Origin: Thermohalobaculum sp050331335
GTDB taxonomy: Bacteria > Pseudomonadota > Alphaproteobacteria > Rhodobacterales > Rhodobacteraceae
Direction of reading: 5' to 3'
DNA length: 62,290 nt
Assembly: GCA_050331335.1 (NCBI GenBank)
Contig: JBHJGY010000061.1
Location: forward strand, 1-62,290
Below, in pieces: positions 27,128-36,007 of the stretch. The notes under the pieces are model-generated. The model saw only the letters and a list, made by a program, of their open reading frames with translations. It was not told where the DNA came from and did no database searches. Both the position numbers and the translations under genes were made by a program. The number at the start of each line of letters is the position of its first letter. Position 1 is the stretch's first letter.

Positions 27128-28579
27128 ATGAGCCAGGACGATCCGTTCGCGGAGCCGGGAGACACTGAGCGGACGGTAATCCGGGCCGCTCAGCCGCCGC
27201 GCCCGCCGCAGCCGCGTCCGCCTGGGCCGGGGCAAGCGCCCGTGGCGATGCCGGCCGCGCGCCAGAGTATGGCTGCGCAGGCGACCGCGCCTTCGGCGAG
27301 CGTTGGCGTCGAAGCGGGGCTCTCAGGGCTCAACCGCTTGACCAAGGCTGCCGCGCCGCTCTTCGCCCTGGTCGGGCGGGTGCGCAACCGGGCCCAGCAT
27401 GCGAACCCTGAGGGGCTGCGCCAGGCGGTCATCCGCGAAATCCGTGCTTTCGAGCAGCGCGCCCTCGAGGCCCAGATCGAGGTGCAGCAGCTCAGGATCG
27501 CGCGCTACCTGCTTTGCGCGACGATCGACGATGTGGTGCTCAACACCCCATGGGGCGGGCAGTCCGCCTGGGCGCATCAGTCGATGGTGGGCACCTTCCA
27601 CAAGGAGACCGTCGGCGGCGATCGGGTCTATGACTTGCTCAAGCGCTTGGAGCAAGAGCCGGCGCGCCATCGCGAGCTGCTCGAATTTCTTTATGTTTGC
27701 CTCTCGCTCGGCTTCGAGGGTCGCCTGCGGTCCGGTGTCGACGGTGGCGGACCGGAGAAGCACTACACGCTGAGGGATAATCTTTCCCGACTGATCCGCA
27801 CCCAGCGGGGAGATCTCGACCGCGAGCTCTCGCCACGCTGGAAAGGCGTGCGCGTGCCGCATCGTCCGCTCTCGGCTTGGGCGCCCGTTTGGCTGATCAC
27901 CGGCGTGACCTGCGGCTTGCTCGTATTGCTGTTCCTGGCGTTCTCCTGGTTGCTCACCGGCAATACCGAGCGGGTCCAGGGTCAGCTGGCCGCCTTGGTG
28001 CTCGACCGGCCGGTCGAGTTCCTCCGCAAGGCACCGGCGCCGCCGCCGCCGCCGCCGCCGCCGCCTCAGGTGGTACAGGAGAGCGAGGCGACGCAGCTGC
28101 GCGGCTTCTTGCAGCCGGAGGTTGAAGCGGGCCTCGTGGAGGTGCTCGAGGACGGAAATACGGTCACCGTGCGCATCACCGGGGCGGGGATGTTCGCCTC
28201 CGCCTCCGACCGGTTGCAGCCGCGCTTTGAGGACATCGTGCAGCGGATCGGCGAGGAGCTTGCCAAAACGGTACCGGATCCCGCTCAGGCGCAGAGCCCG
28301 GTGCCTCTGCCGCCGGTATTGGCCTATCCAGGCAAGGTGTTGGTGGTCGGCCATTCCGATGGCGACCCGATCAGGACCGCGCGCTATCCCAACAACACGG
28401 TGCTCTCGCTCCGGCGTGCCGAGGCGGTGGTCAAGCGGCTCGCCGCGATGATGACCGACGACCAGGCTGGCCGGCTCGCTGCGGAAGGTCGGGCCGACAA
28501 GGAGCCGCTGGTCAGCCCCGAGCGCAGTTCGGCGGACAAGGCGCGTAACCGCCGGATCGAAATCGTCCTCATCAAATAG
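27128..28579 (+). CDS. tssL: T6SS inner-membrane protein TssL with OmpA-like domain
   Basis: Forms the inner-membrane platform with TssM. The 483-aa product has a proline-rich N-terminal tail, the cytoplasmic DotU domain (about 60-245; RYLLCATIDDVVLNTPWG, GGDRVYDLL), one transmembrane helix (about 255-280), a poly-proline linker, and a periplasmic OmpA-like peptidoglycan-binding domain (VVGHSDGDPI, SLRRAEAVV, RNRRIEIVLI). This is the 'evolved' form of TssL that anchors itself to the cell wall. GGGAGG precedes the ATG. Confidence 0.95.
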   Translation: MSQDDPFAEPGDTERTVIRAAQPPRPPQPRPPGPGQAPVAMPAARQSMAAQATAPSASVGVEAGLSGLNRLTKAAAPLFALVGRVRNRAQHANPEGLRQAVIREIRAFEQRALEAQIEVQQLRIARYLLCATIDDVVLNTPWGGQSAWAHQSMVGTFHKETVGGDRVYDLLKRLEQEPARHRELLEFLYVCLSLGFEGRLRSGVDGGGPEKHYTLRDNLSRLIRTQRGDLDRELSPRWKGVRVPHRPLSAWAPVWLITGVTCGLLVLLFLAFSWLLTGNTERVQGQLAALVLDRPVEFLRKAPAPPPPPPPPPQVVQESEATQLRGFLQPEVEAGLVEVLEDGNTVTVRITGAGMFASASDRLQPRFEDIVQRIGEELAKTVPDPAQAQSPVPLPPVLAYPGKVLVVGHSDGDPIRTARYPNNTVLSLRRAEAVVKRLAAMMTDDQAGRLAAEGRADKEPLVSPERSSADKARNRRIEIVLIK

Positions 28580-28591
28580 GCTCGGTCTCTA

Positions 28592-31500
28592 ATGCGAATT
28601 TTCAGTTCGATGCTGCGGGCGGTGCGTGACTTCATCACGTCGACCATCGGCTTCATCATCATCCTGTCGGTGGGCGTGATTGCGGCGATCTGGATCTTCG
28701 GGCCCATGGCCGAGATCGACGATTGGCGGCCGCTGGAGACCGAGCTGTCGCGGCTGATCTTGATCGGCGTCTTTATCCTGATCGCCGTTCTCGTGCTGAT
28801 CTTGCTGCTGATCTTCCGCCGCCGCCGTGAGAAGAACCTCGAAGACGAGATCACCGAACAGGTGGCGGAGCCGGTCGATCCCAGCGTGACCGCGTCTGAG
28901 GCCGAGATCGCCGAGGTCCAGGGCCGGATGAAACAGGCGCTGGCGATCCTCAAACGGGCCAAGCTCGGCGGCAAATCGGGTGGGTCGGCGCTCTATCAGC
29001 TGCCGTGGTACATCATCATCGGGCCCCCAGGCGCTGGCAAGACGACCGCGATCGTCAATTCGGGGCTCAAATTCCCGCTGGCCGAAAAGATGGGCAAGGC
29101 GGCGGTGGTCGGTGTGGGCGGCACGCGCAACTGCGATTGGTGGTTCACCAACGAGGCGGTGCTGATCGACACGGCGGGCCGCTACACCACTCAGGAGAGT
29201 GAGGCCGAGGTCGATGCCAAGAGCTGGCTCGGCTTTCTCGACATGCTGAAGAAGAGTCGCGCACGTCAGCCGATCAACGGTGCCATCATTGCGGTCTCGC
29301 TGGCGGATCTGTCGCTCCAGGATGTCGAGACGCGGCGAAACCACGCTTTGGCGATTCGCACCCGATTGCGCGAACTGCGCGACAAGCTCGGCGTGCGGTT
29401 CCCGGTTTATGTCTGGTTCACCAAGGCGGATCTGATCGCGGGCTTTTCCGAGTATTTCGACCGGCTTTCGACGGAGGAGCGCGAGCAGGTTTGGGGCTTC
29501 ACTCTGCCGCTCGAGAAGGGCGGCGACGCCGGCACGCTCGCGCGCTTTGATGTCGAGTTCGACGGCCTCGTCTCGCGCCTGAACGACCGCACAGTGGAGC
29601 TGATGCAGCTGGAGGTCGACCACAGGCGGCGGTCGCTGATCTACGGCTTCCCCAGCCAGGTCGAGTCCCTGCGCGGGGTCGCCCGCGAGTTCCTGGGGGA
29701 GGTGTTCCAGGAGAGCGCTTTCGAGGATCGGCAGCTCGTGCGCGGGGTCTATCTTACCTCGGGCACCCAGGAGGGCACACCGATCGACCGGTTGATGCGC
29801 GGGATGGCGCAGACCTTCGGGATCGGCCGGCAGGCCGTGGGGACCGGGCAAGGCCAGGGCAAGAGCTATTTCCTATCGCGGCTGCTGAGCGATGTGATCT
29901 TCGGCGAAGCGGGGCTCGTCTCTGCGGACGACGCGGTGGAGCGCCGCTACAAATGGGTTTTCCGCGGTTCCATCGCCGCCGGACTCGCGGTTGTGGGGCT
30001 CGCGGCCTCGCTGTGGACCGTGAGCTTTCTCGGCAATCGCGGGCTGGTGGCGGAGGCCGCGTCCGATGTGCTGAGCTATCGCCAGGCGGTGGCGGGCATC
30101 CAGATCACCCCGGTCCAGGACATCGATCTCGATGCGGTGGTGCCCGCGCTCAATATCCTGCGCGACATGCCGGGGAACCCGACCGTCAACGATCCCGAAG
30201 CGCCGACCGAGCTCACCTGGGGCCTTTATCAGGGCGATGCGATCGGGACTGAGGCCGCCCAGACCTACCGCGCTGCCCTCAACCAGCTCCTTCTTCCAAG
30301 GTTGCTCTTGCGCTTGGAAAAGCAGCTCGAGAGCAACATCAACGACCCGGATCTGATCTATGAGGGGCTGAAGGTCTACATGACCCTGGGCCTGCAGGCG
30401 CCGAGCCTCGACACCGAAATGGTCAATCGGTGGATGGAGATCGACTGGGCCCTTTCCGCCTATCCCGGTCCGGCCAATGCGGCGCTGCGCGAGGACCTCA
30501 AAGTCCATCTCGACGCGTTGCTCGCGCAGCCGATGGCCAAGCTGCAGCTCAACGGCAATTTGGTCGATCTCGTCCAGCAGCGCCTTGCCGACCGCCCGCT
30601 GGCGGAGCGGATCTACAAGAGCATCATCAGCAGCAAGCGCGCGAAGGACATCCCCGATTGGCGCATCACCGAGGCTGGCGGGCCGCAGACCACCCGGGTG
30701 CTGATCCGCCCGTCCGGTGAGCCGCTCTCCGAGGGCATCGATGGGATCTTTACCTTTCGCGGCTTCACCCAGGTCTTCCTGTTCGAGGCGCTGGAAGTGG
30801 CGACGCGGCTGCAGTCGGAGGCCTGGGTGCTCGGCGAGGCTGGCGCCGCGCTCACGGATCCGGATGCGGCCGAGCGGCTCACCCGCGACGTGCTCAACCT
30901 TTATTACGACGATTACGTCAACAACTGGGATCGGGTGCTGGCGGATATCGACATCATCCCGCCGGCCTCGCTGAACGATGCGATACGGATCACCAACATC
31001 CTCTCCGGTGCGAACTCGCCCATCAAGAACATCCTCGAGAGTGCGGCGCGCGAAACCCAGCTCACCCGCCGTCCGGAACTCACAGATCTCGCACTCCCCG
31101 GTTCGGCGGCCCTCGACCAGGCCGCCTCGGTAGCGCGAGACAATTTCATTGCGCAGTTCGACCTGCAAACCCAAAGCGTCATCGCCGCGTTGCGGAACTC
31201 TGCGCCGCCGGGCGCCGCCGGCGAGGCGCCGCCGCCGCCGCCACCACCCGGACAGTATGTGGAGGACCAATTTTCCTGGCTGCGCGCCCTGACCCGGCCG
31301 CAAGGCGAAGGTGTGCCGTCGCGTTTCGACGACATGCTCGATCTCGTCTCCCAGGTAAACGACGAGCTTGTCGCTGCCGGTGGCCCAAGAGGGCCGATCT
31401 CCCCCGGCACCGGCGAGGGTGGGGCGGCGACCCGGCTTAAGGCGCTTGCGGAAGAACCTGAGTTCGACCAGGGCCCGCCTAAGCGCTGGGCGATCCAGGT

Positions 31501-32239
31501 GGTCAACGCCGCTGGCGGGCTGACGGCCGACACCACGCGCGATGCCCTGAACAAGCGCTGGCAGGCCACCGTCGCGCCGTTCTGCGAGAAGGCGATGACC
31601 AACCGCTATCCGTTCAGCCGCGGTGCTGCGGCGGACATGACGTTGCAGGATTTCGGGCGGCTATTCGGGCCGACCGGGTTGATCGACGCCTTCTTCAACG
31701 ATCATCTGCTCGATTATGTCGACACGACCGCCAAACCCTGGCGGTGGAAACGGGTCGGCGGCGCGGATCTTGGGATCTCGGCGAATGTGCTCGCGCAGTT
31801 CCAGAATGCGGCGGATATCCGCGACAGCTTCTTTCTCGGGGCCGGGCTGCCCAAGGTCACATTCGACCTCAAGCCCTTCGCGCTCGACAGTCAGGCCACC
31901 TCGGTGACGCTCGAGGTCCATGGCCAGGAGCTGTCCTATGCCCATGAGGTGCCGCAGGTGACGCCGATGACCTGGCCAGGAGAGGCCGGCGGGCGCACCC
32001 GCATCGCGATGACGCCGCAGCTTCAGGGGGCAGAGAACTCCCTGGGCCGGGAGGGGCCCTGGGCTTGGTTTAGGCTTCTCGATGCGGCGCAGGTTCGACG
32101 GGGGAATGCGGCCGATCGGTCGCGGGTCGTTTTCACGCTTGGCGGGCGGATCGCGGTGTTCGAACTCAGAGCTGGCTCTGCGCTCAACCCGTTTTCTTTG
32201 CCGGCAATGCGCAGTTTTCGCTGCGTCACGTCGCTCTGA
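28592..32239 (+). CDS. tssM: T6SS inner-membrane protein TssM (IcmF)
   Basis: Large component of the TssJLM envelope complex. The 1215-aa product has two N-terminal membrane helices (about 18-36 and 50-72), a cytoplasmic NTPase domain with Walker A GPPGAGKT at residues 144-151 and LIDTAGRY near 190, a third membrane helix near 455-480, and a long periplasmic part ending in the conserved C-terminal NPF...FRC segment. Walker motifs are intact. It starts 12 bases after tssL and closes the block of core genes. Confidence 0.96.
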   Translation: MRIFSSMLRAVRDFITSTIGFIIILSVGVIAAIWIFGPMAEIDDWRPLETELSRLILIGVFILIAVLVLILLLIFRRRREKNLEDEITEQVAEPVDPSVTASEAEIAEVQGRMKQALAILKRAKLGGKSGGSALYQLPWYIIIGPPGAGKTTAIVNSGLKFPLAEKMGKAAVVGVGGTRNCDWWFTNEAVLIDTAGRYTTQESEAEVDAKSWLGFLDMLKKSRARQPINGAIIAVSLADLSLQDVETRRNHALAIRTRLRELRDKLGVRFPVYVWFTKADLIAGFSEYFDRLSTEEREQVWGFTLPLEKGGDAGTLARFDVEFDGLVSRLNDRTVELMQLEVDHRRRSLIYGFPSQVESLRGVAREFLGEVFQESAFEDRQLVRGVYLTSGTQEGTPIDRLMRGMAQTFGIGRQAVGTGQGQGKSYFLSRLLSDVIFGEAGLVSADDAVERRYKWVFRGSIAAGLAVVGLAASLWTVSFLGNRGLVAEAASDVLSYRQAVAGIQITPVQDIDLDAVVPALNILRDMPGNPTVNDPEAPTELTWGLYQGDAIGTEAAQTYRAALNQLLLPRLLLRLEKQLESNINDPDLIYEGLKVYMTLGLQAPSLDTEMVNRWMEIDWALSAYPGPANAALREDLKVHLDALLAQPMAKLQLNGNLVDLVQQRLADRPLAERIYKSIISSKRAKDIPDWRITEAGGPQTTRVLIRPSGEPLSEGIDGIFTFRGFTQVFLFEALEVATRLQSEAWVLGEAGAALTDPDAAERLTRDVLNLYYDDYVNNWDRVLADIDIIPPASLNDAIRITNILSGANSPIKNILESAARETQLTRRPELTDLALPGSAALDQAASVARDNFIAQFDLQTQSVIAALRNSAPPGAAGEAPPPPPPPGQYVEDQFSWLRALTRPQGEGVPSRFDDMLDLVSQVNDELVAAGGPRGPISPGTGEGGAATRLKALAEEPEFDQGPPKRWAIQVVNAAGGLTADTTRDALNKRWQATVAPFCEKAMTNRYPFSRGAAADMTLQDFGRLFGPTGLIDAFFNDHLLDYVDTTAKPWRWKRVGGADLGISANVLAQFQNAADIRDSFFLGAGLPKVTFDLKPFALDSQATSVTLEVHGQELSYAHEVPQVTPMTWPGEAGGRTRIAMTPQLQGAENSLGREGPWAWFRLLDAAQVRRGNAADRSRVVFTLGGRIAVFELRAGSALNPFSLPAMRSFRCVTSL

Positions 32240-32279
32240 GGGCGCGCGACGCGTCGGACTGTGATAGGGAGGACCGGCA

Positions 32280-33113
32280 TTGCTTCTGGCGGTGGCGGCC
32301 CGAAAGAGAGGGGGGTGGGCCAGGATGATCAGGCCCGGTGTCGAGGCGCAGATCCGGTATTCTATGCGCACCCATGTCGGATTGGTGCGCAAGGCCAATG
32401 AGGATGCTGTCCTGGCGCTTCCCGATCTCAATGTTTGGGCGGTTGCCGACGGAATGGGCGGGCACCAGAACGGCGCGTTCGCCAGCCACACGGTGACGGA
32501 GCATTTGTCGACGATGGCCCCCGGGCTCGACGGCGCGGCACTGATCCAGTCGGCCCGCGACGCGATCCAGGCGGCCCACGCGACGATCCTTGAGGAATCG
32601 GCGCGGCATGGCGGGGTGACCATCGGCGCCACCGTGGTGGTGCTGATGATCTCGGCGGGGCATTTCGCCTGCCTATGGGCGGGCGACAGCCGTCTCTATC
32701 TGCTGCGCGGCGGCGAGCTTATGCGCGTGTCGCGTGATCATTCGCTGGTCGCCGACTTGGTCGAGGCCGGGAAGCTGACCGACGAGGAGGCGGAGAGCCA
32801 TCCTCATGCCAATGTCATCACCCGCGCGGTCGGCGTGGGTGGGGCGCTCGACATCGACAAGCGGCGCAGCACGGTGCTGCCCGGCGATCGTTTCTTGCTA
32901 TGTAGCGACGGGTTGACCAAATATGCTGATGACCTCTTCCTCCGCCTCATGCTCCAGCGCGAACCGATCGAGACCGTCTCGGACCGGCTTTTGGCCGCGG
33001 CGCTCGATGGAGGTGGGGCTGACAATATCTCCGTCATCGTTGTCGATGTCCCGGGAGCCGACCAGGGTGGACCAGTCGCAACTGGCGCGCCCACCTATTT
33101 CGACCACCGCTGA
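32280..33113 (+). CDS. PP2C-type Ser/Thr phosphatase (PppA-like)
   Basis: Dephosphorylates phosphothreonine on T6SS regulators, opposing the kinase. The 277-aa product shows the PP2C metal-binding motifs ADGMGGHQNG, GDSRLYLL, SDGLTKYADD and GGGADNISVIVVD. It has no membrane helix. The annotated start is TTG (AGGGAGG upstream, 8 bases); an ATG at 32325 is the alternative and removes 15 residues. It is not fused to TagF, and no separate tagF gene is seen in the window. Confidence 0.9.
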   Translation: MLLAVAARKRGGWARMIRPGVEAQIRYSMRTHVGLVRKANEDAVLALPDLNVWAVADGMGGHQNGAFASHTVTEHLSTMAPGLDGAALIQSARDAIQAAHATILEESARHGGVTIGATVVVLMISAGHFACLWAGDSRLYLLRGGELMRVSRDHSLVADLVEAGKLTDEEAESHPHANVITRAVGVGGALDIDKRRSTVLPGDRFLLCSDGLTKYADDLFLRLMLQREPIETVSDRLLAAALDGGGADNISVIVVDVPGADQGGPVATGAPTYFDHR

Positions 33114-33123
33114 GACGCGCATC

Positions 33124-35046
33124 ATGCGTTCCTTGCGCCGCGCGACGCTGTCTCTGACCCTCGCGGCCGGGTTGATCTGGCCCATGGCGGCGACGGCGAG
33201 CGACGTCGCGCTCGTGGTGGTCAACGCCGCTTATCGGGACATGACCGATTTTGAACCGGGCCGCGTTGCTGACACCGTTGCCGATGCGCTTGCAGATGCC
33301 GGTTTCGAGGTCGTCACGATCCGTAACGCCACCTCAGGCGTGTTGCTCTCTGCGCTGCGGCGGATGGGGCGCGATCCCGATCCCGAGGGTGCGGCAGTCT
33401 TTTACTTCACGGGCTATGCCCGGCAGCTCAACGATCGCAACTACATCTTAACGAAAAACGCGCGGATTGATCAGCCGTTCGACTTGCTAACGCAGGGCGT
33501 CGAGGTGGACAATATCCTCCGTGCGCTCGCCACGGCCGGCGGTCGTGTGCAGATTGCGTTGATCGACGGTGCCTATCCCTCCGCCGATTTGGACAGCATT
33601 GCCGGGCTCGAGCGCGGATTGGCGATCCCCGCGCCAGAGGGATCGGCGAGTGTCGTTCTTGGCACGCCGCCGGGCGAGCTGTTGTCGACCTATGACGGCA
33701 GCGAGGGTCTTGCGCGGGCTTTCGCCGAGGCGGTGTCGGCGCCGGGGTCGCGGGTTCCGGCGGTTCTCGGGCGCTTTGTCGAGGCGGCGCGTGTCGAGAC
33801 AAGGCGGCGCGTCCATGTAGCGCTCGGCCCGCAGGCCGACCTTCCCCTGATCGAAGGCGGCGAGCGCGGCGACGAGGAGGTTCCCATTCGGCTGGGTTTG
33901 CTCGCGCAACCCACGCGTCCGATCCAGCCCGAACCGGGCGCAGCGGCAACCCCGGAAGCGCAAGGCGCCGCGCCCGGGCTCACTGAGGAGGCGGGCGCCG
34001 GGCAGGCGTCGTTGCCGAACGAGGCAGCGGTCGCCGTCCCGTCGGACGCGCCGATCGATCGGTTGGCTGGCGAAGCGCCAGCGGCACCGGCGCTCGGGAG
34101 CGATGGCAACCCGACCTTGGCGATCAACCCAGGCGCGGCGGACGCGCCCGTCGATAACCCGACCGACCGCTTGGTTGGAGGCGAGGAGAGCACCTCGATC
34201 GAGGAGGCGGCGGTCGAGAATGGGGATGGCGTGTCCGCGCAGCCCACAGCGCCCGAGCCTGCCGATGCGACCGGGACTACCGACGCCGAACTCGCCGAAC
34301 TCGCCGATCAAGCTACAACTTCAGGTGACACCGATGAGGGTGCGGTGGCCGTGCCTGCCCCTGCCGATCTTTCGCAAGAGGCGGCAGACGTCCCAACCGC
34401 TCAAAACGGGTCGGCGGTCGATCTGCTCCAGGGCCTTGCCCAGCCTGCTCCCGGCGCCACGCCTCTTGAGCCAGCTCAGACGGCCGAACTCGGCGAACCC
34501 GCTCAGCCGATCACCGACACGGCAGAGGCCGCTCTTGAGGCAGGCCTAGACGATCCCGCCGATCCCGCCGGGGCCACTCAAGAGCGCTTGCCGGCCGACG
34601 GCAACGAGGATGAGAGCCGTATCCGCGCTGGCTTCGTGCCGGCACCCCAGCCCGACGCGCCATCCGAGCCAGACGCGGCCGAGCCGGCCGAAATCGCCGA
34701 TGCCGGTGTCGAGGACGGCACCGATCTGACCGAGGGGACGGTGGTCGCCTCCCTGGCACCGGACGATGCGCAGCCCGAGGCGCCTGAGACTGCGGCCGCA
34801 GAGCCCGAAATCGATGTCCGCACCCTCTCTGGCGAGGAATTCGAGGAGTTGCTCTCTGACGAGGAGCGCCGCGAAATCCAGGTCGCTTTGCAGCGCCTGG
34901 GCCTCTACGTGCTCGCGATCGACGGGATATTCGGGTCCGGCACCCGCGCGGGGATCAGCAACTTCCAGCGTCTGCGTGGCTTTGAGATCACAGGGTTCCT
35001 CACAGCGGCCGAACGCGACGTTTTGCTCGAGGTCGCCGGGCAATGA
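33124..35046 (+). CDS. Secreted pseudo-caspase with C-terminal peptidoglycan-binding domain
   Basis: 640 aa with a clear signal peptide (cleavage near ATAS, residues 23-26). Residues about 27-205 have a caspase-like (C14) fold: ALVVVNAAYRD at the start and a GLAIPAPEGS stretch after the active-site region. The His of the usual YAGHG motif is replaced by Tyr (YFTGY, Y98), and the Cys of DACR by Ala (DGAY, A150), so it should not be a protease. A long acidic Ala/Pro/Thr-rich region follows, then a PG_binding_1-type domain (about 575-638; LQRLGLYVLAIDGIFGSGTR). It probably acts as a periplasmic scaffold on the cell wall near the T6SS. It lies 10 bases after the phosphatase gene. Confidence 0.82.
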   Translation: MRSLRRATLSLTLAAGLIWPMAATASDVALVVVNAAYRDMTDFEPGRVADTVADALADAGFEVVTIRNATSGVLLSALRRMGRDPDPEGAAVFYFTGYARQLNDRNYILTKNARIDQPFDLLTQGVEVDNILRALATAGGRVQIALIDGAYPSADLDSIAGLERGLAIPAPEGSASVVLGTPPGELLSTYDGSEGLARAFAEAVSAPGSRVPAVLGRFVEAARVETRRRVHVALGPQADLPLIEGGERGDEEVPIRLGLLAQPTRPIQPEPGAAATPEAQGAAPGLTEEAGAGQASLPNEAAVAVPSDAPIDRLAGEAPAAPALGSDGNPTLAINPGAADAPVDNPTDRLVGGEESTSIEEAAVENGDGVSAQPTAPEPADATGTTDAELAELADQATTSGDTDEGAVAVPAPADLSQEAADVPTAQNGSAVDLLQGLAQPAPGATPLEPAQTAELGEPAQPITDTAEAALEAGLDDPADPAGATQERLPADGNEDESRIRAGFVPAPQPDAPSEPDAAEPAEIADAGVEDGTDLTEGTVVASLAPDDAQPEAPETAAAEPEIDVRTLSGEEFEELLSDEERREIQVALQRLGLYVLAIDGIFGSGTRAGISNFQRLRGFEITGFLTAAERDVLLEVAGQ

Positions 35047-35103
35047 TCGCGCCATGATCGTGCCAACGGGCAACCTTAGATCTACGCTTGGAGGAGAGCC
35101 TCG

Positions 35104-35982
35104 ATGAGCCTTCGACTGAAATTTAACCTGGTCCTGTTGCTCGGCTTGTCGCTGGGTTACGGCGTCATCGGGTTCTTCCTGTGGGGCTTCTTGTCGGAGA
35201 ACGCGCGGGACGAGGTCTTGGCCAAGGCCCGCGTGATGCGCGAAAGCGCCCGCGCAATGCGGTCCTACACGGCGGACGAAATCCGGCCCCTGCTGCAGAC
35301 CATTGAAGGTGTCGGCTTTCTGCCCCACACGGTGCCGTCCTTCGCGGCGCATGAGAACTTCCGCAGGGTCAGCGACTCGGACGAGCAGTATCGCGAATAC
35401 GCCTACAAGGAGGCGGCGCTCAACCCGACCAACCCGGCGGACCGGGCAACCGATTGGGAGGCGGACATCATCCGTGCCTTCCGGGAGGACGAGGGGCTGT
35501 CCGAGCTCGTGGTGGAGCGCGACGCGGCGACCGGACCGATGCTGGCGCTGGCCCACCCGATCCGGATCACCAATCAGGGTTGCCTACAGTGCCACTCCAC
35601 ACCGGCGGTTGCGCCCGCCTCGATGGTGGACAAATACGGGCCATCGAACGGCTTTGGCTGGCAGCTCAACGAGGTTGTTGGCGCTCAGATCGTTTCGGTC
35701 CCAATGTCCAACCCGGTCGAGCGCGCGCAGCAGACCTTCTACGTCGTCATGGCCTCGCTCGGTGCGGTGTTCATGGTCATGCTGGTCATCACGAATATGC
35801 TGCTCGGGCTGGTCGTCATCCGGCCAATCGTGCGGCTCTCCGAGCTTGCCAGCGAGATCAGCCTGGGCAATCTTGATGCACCGGAGATGGAACCAAAGGG
35901 CGGCGGCGAAATCGCCTCGCTAACCGAATCGTTCAACCGGATGCGCCGCAGCCTCGAGAACGCGCTGCGCATGATCGACTAG
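35104..35982 (+). CDS. Membrane haem-c sensor with Tll0287-like and HAMP domains
   Basis: 292 aa. A membrane helix at about 8-30 precedes a periplasmic Tll0287-like (DUF3365) domain. Within it lies a covalent haem attachment motif, CLQCH at residues 160-164. A second membrane helix (about 208-235) is followed by a HAMP domain (RPIVRLSELASEISLGNL) that ends the protein. There is no kinase or methyl-accepting output domain of its own. The separate Ser/Thr kinase gene starts 25 bases downstream, so the haem domain may report redox state or ligand binding to it; that link is inference. GGAGGAGAG precedes the ATG. Confidence 0.85.
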   Translation: MSLRLKFNLVLLLGLSLGYGVIGFFLWGFLSENARDEVLAKARVMRESARAMRSYTADEIRPLLQTIEGVGFLPHTVPSFAAHENFRRVSDSDEQYREYAYKEAALNPTNPADRATDWEADIIRAFREDEGLSELVVERDAATGPMLALAHPIRITNQGCLQCHSTPAVAPASMVDKYGPSNGFGWQLNEVVGAQIVSVPMSNPVERAQQTFYVVMASLGAVFMVMLVITNMLLGLVVIRPIVRLSELASEISLGNLDAPEMEPKGGGEIASLTESFNRMRRSLENALRMID

Positions 35983-36007
35983 GGCGAAAAGGAGCCAGCC
36001 AGTCCCC

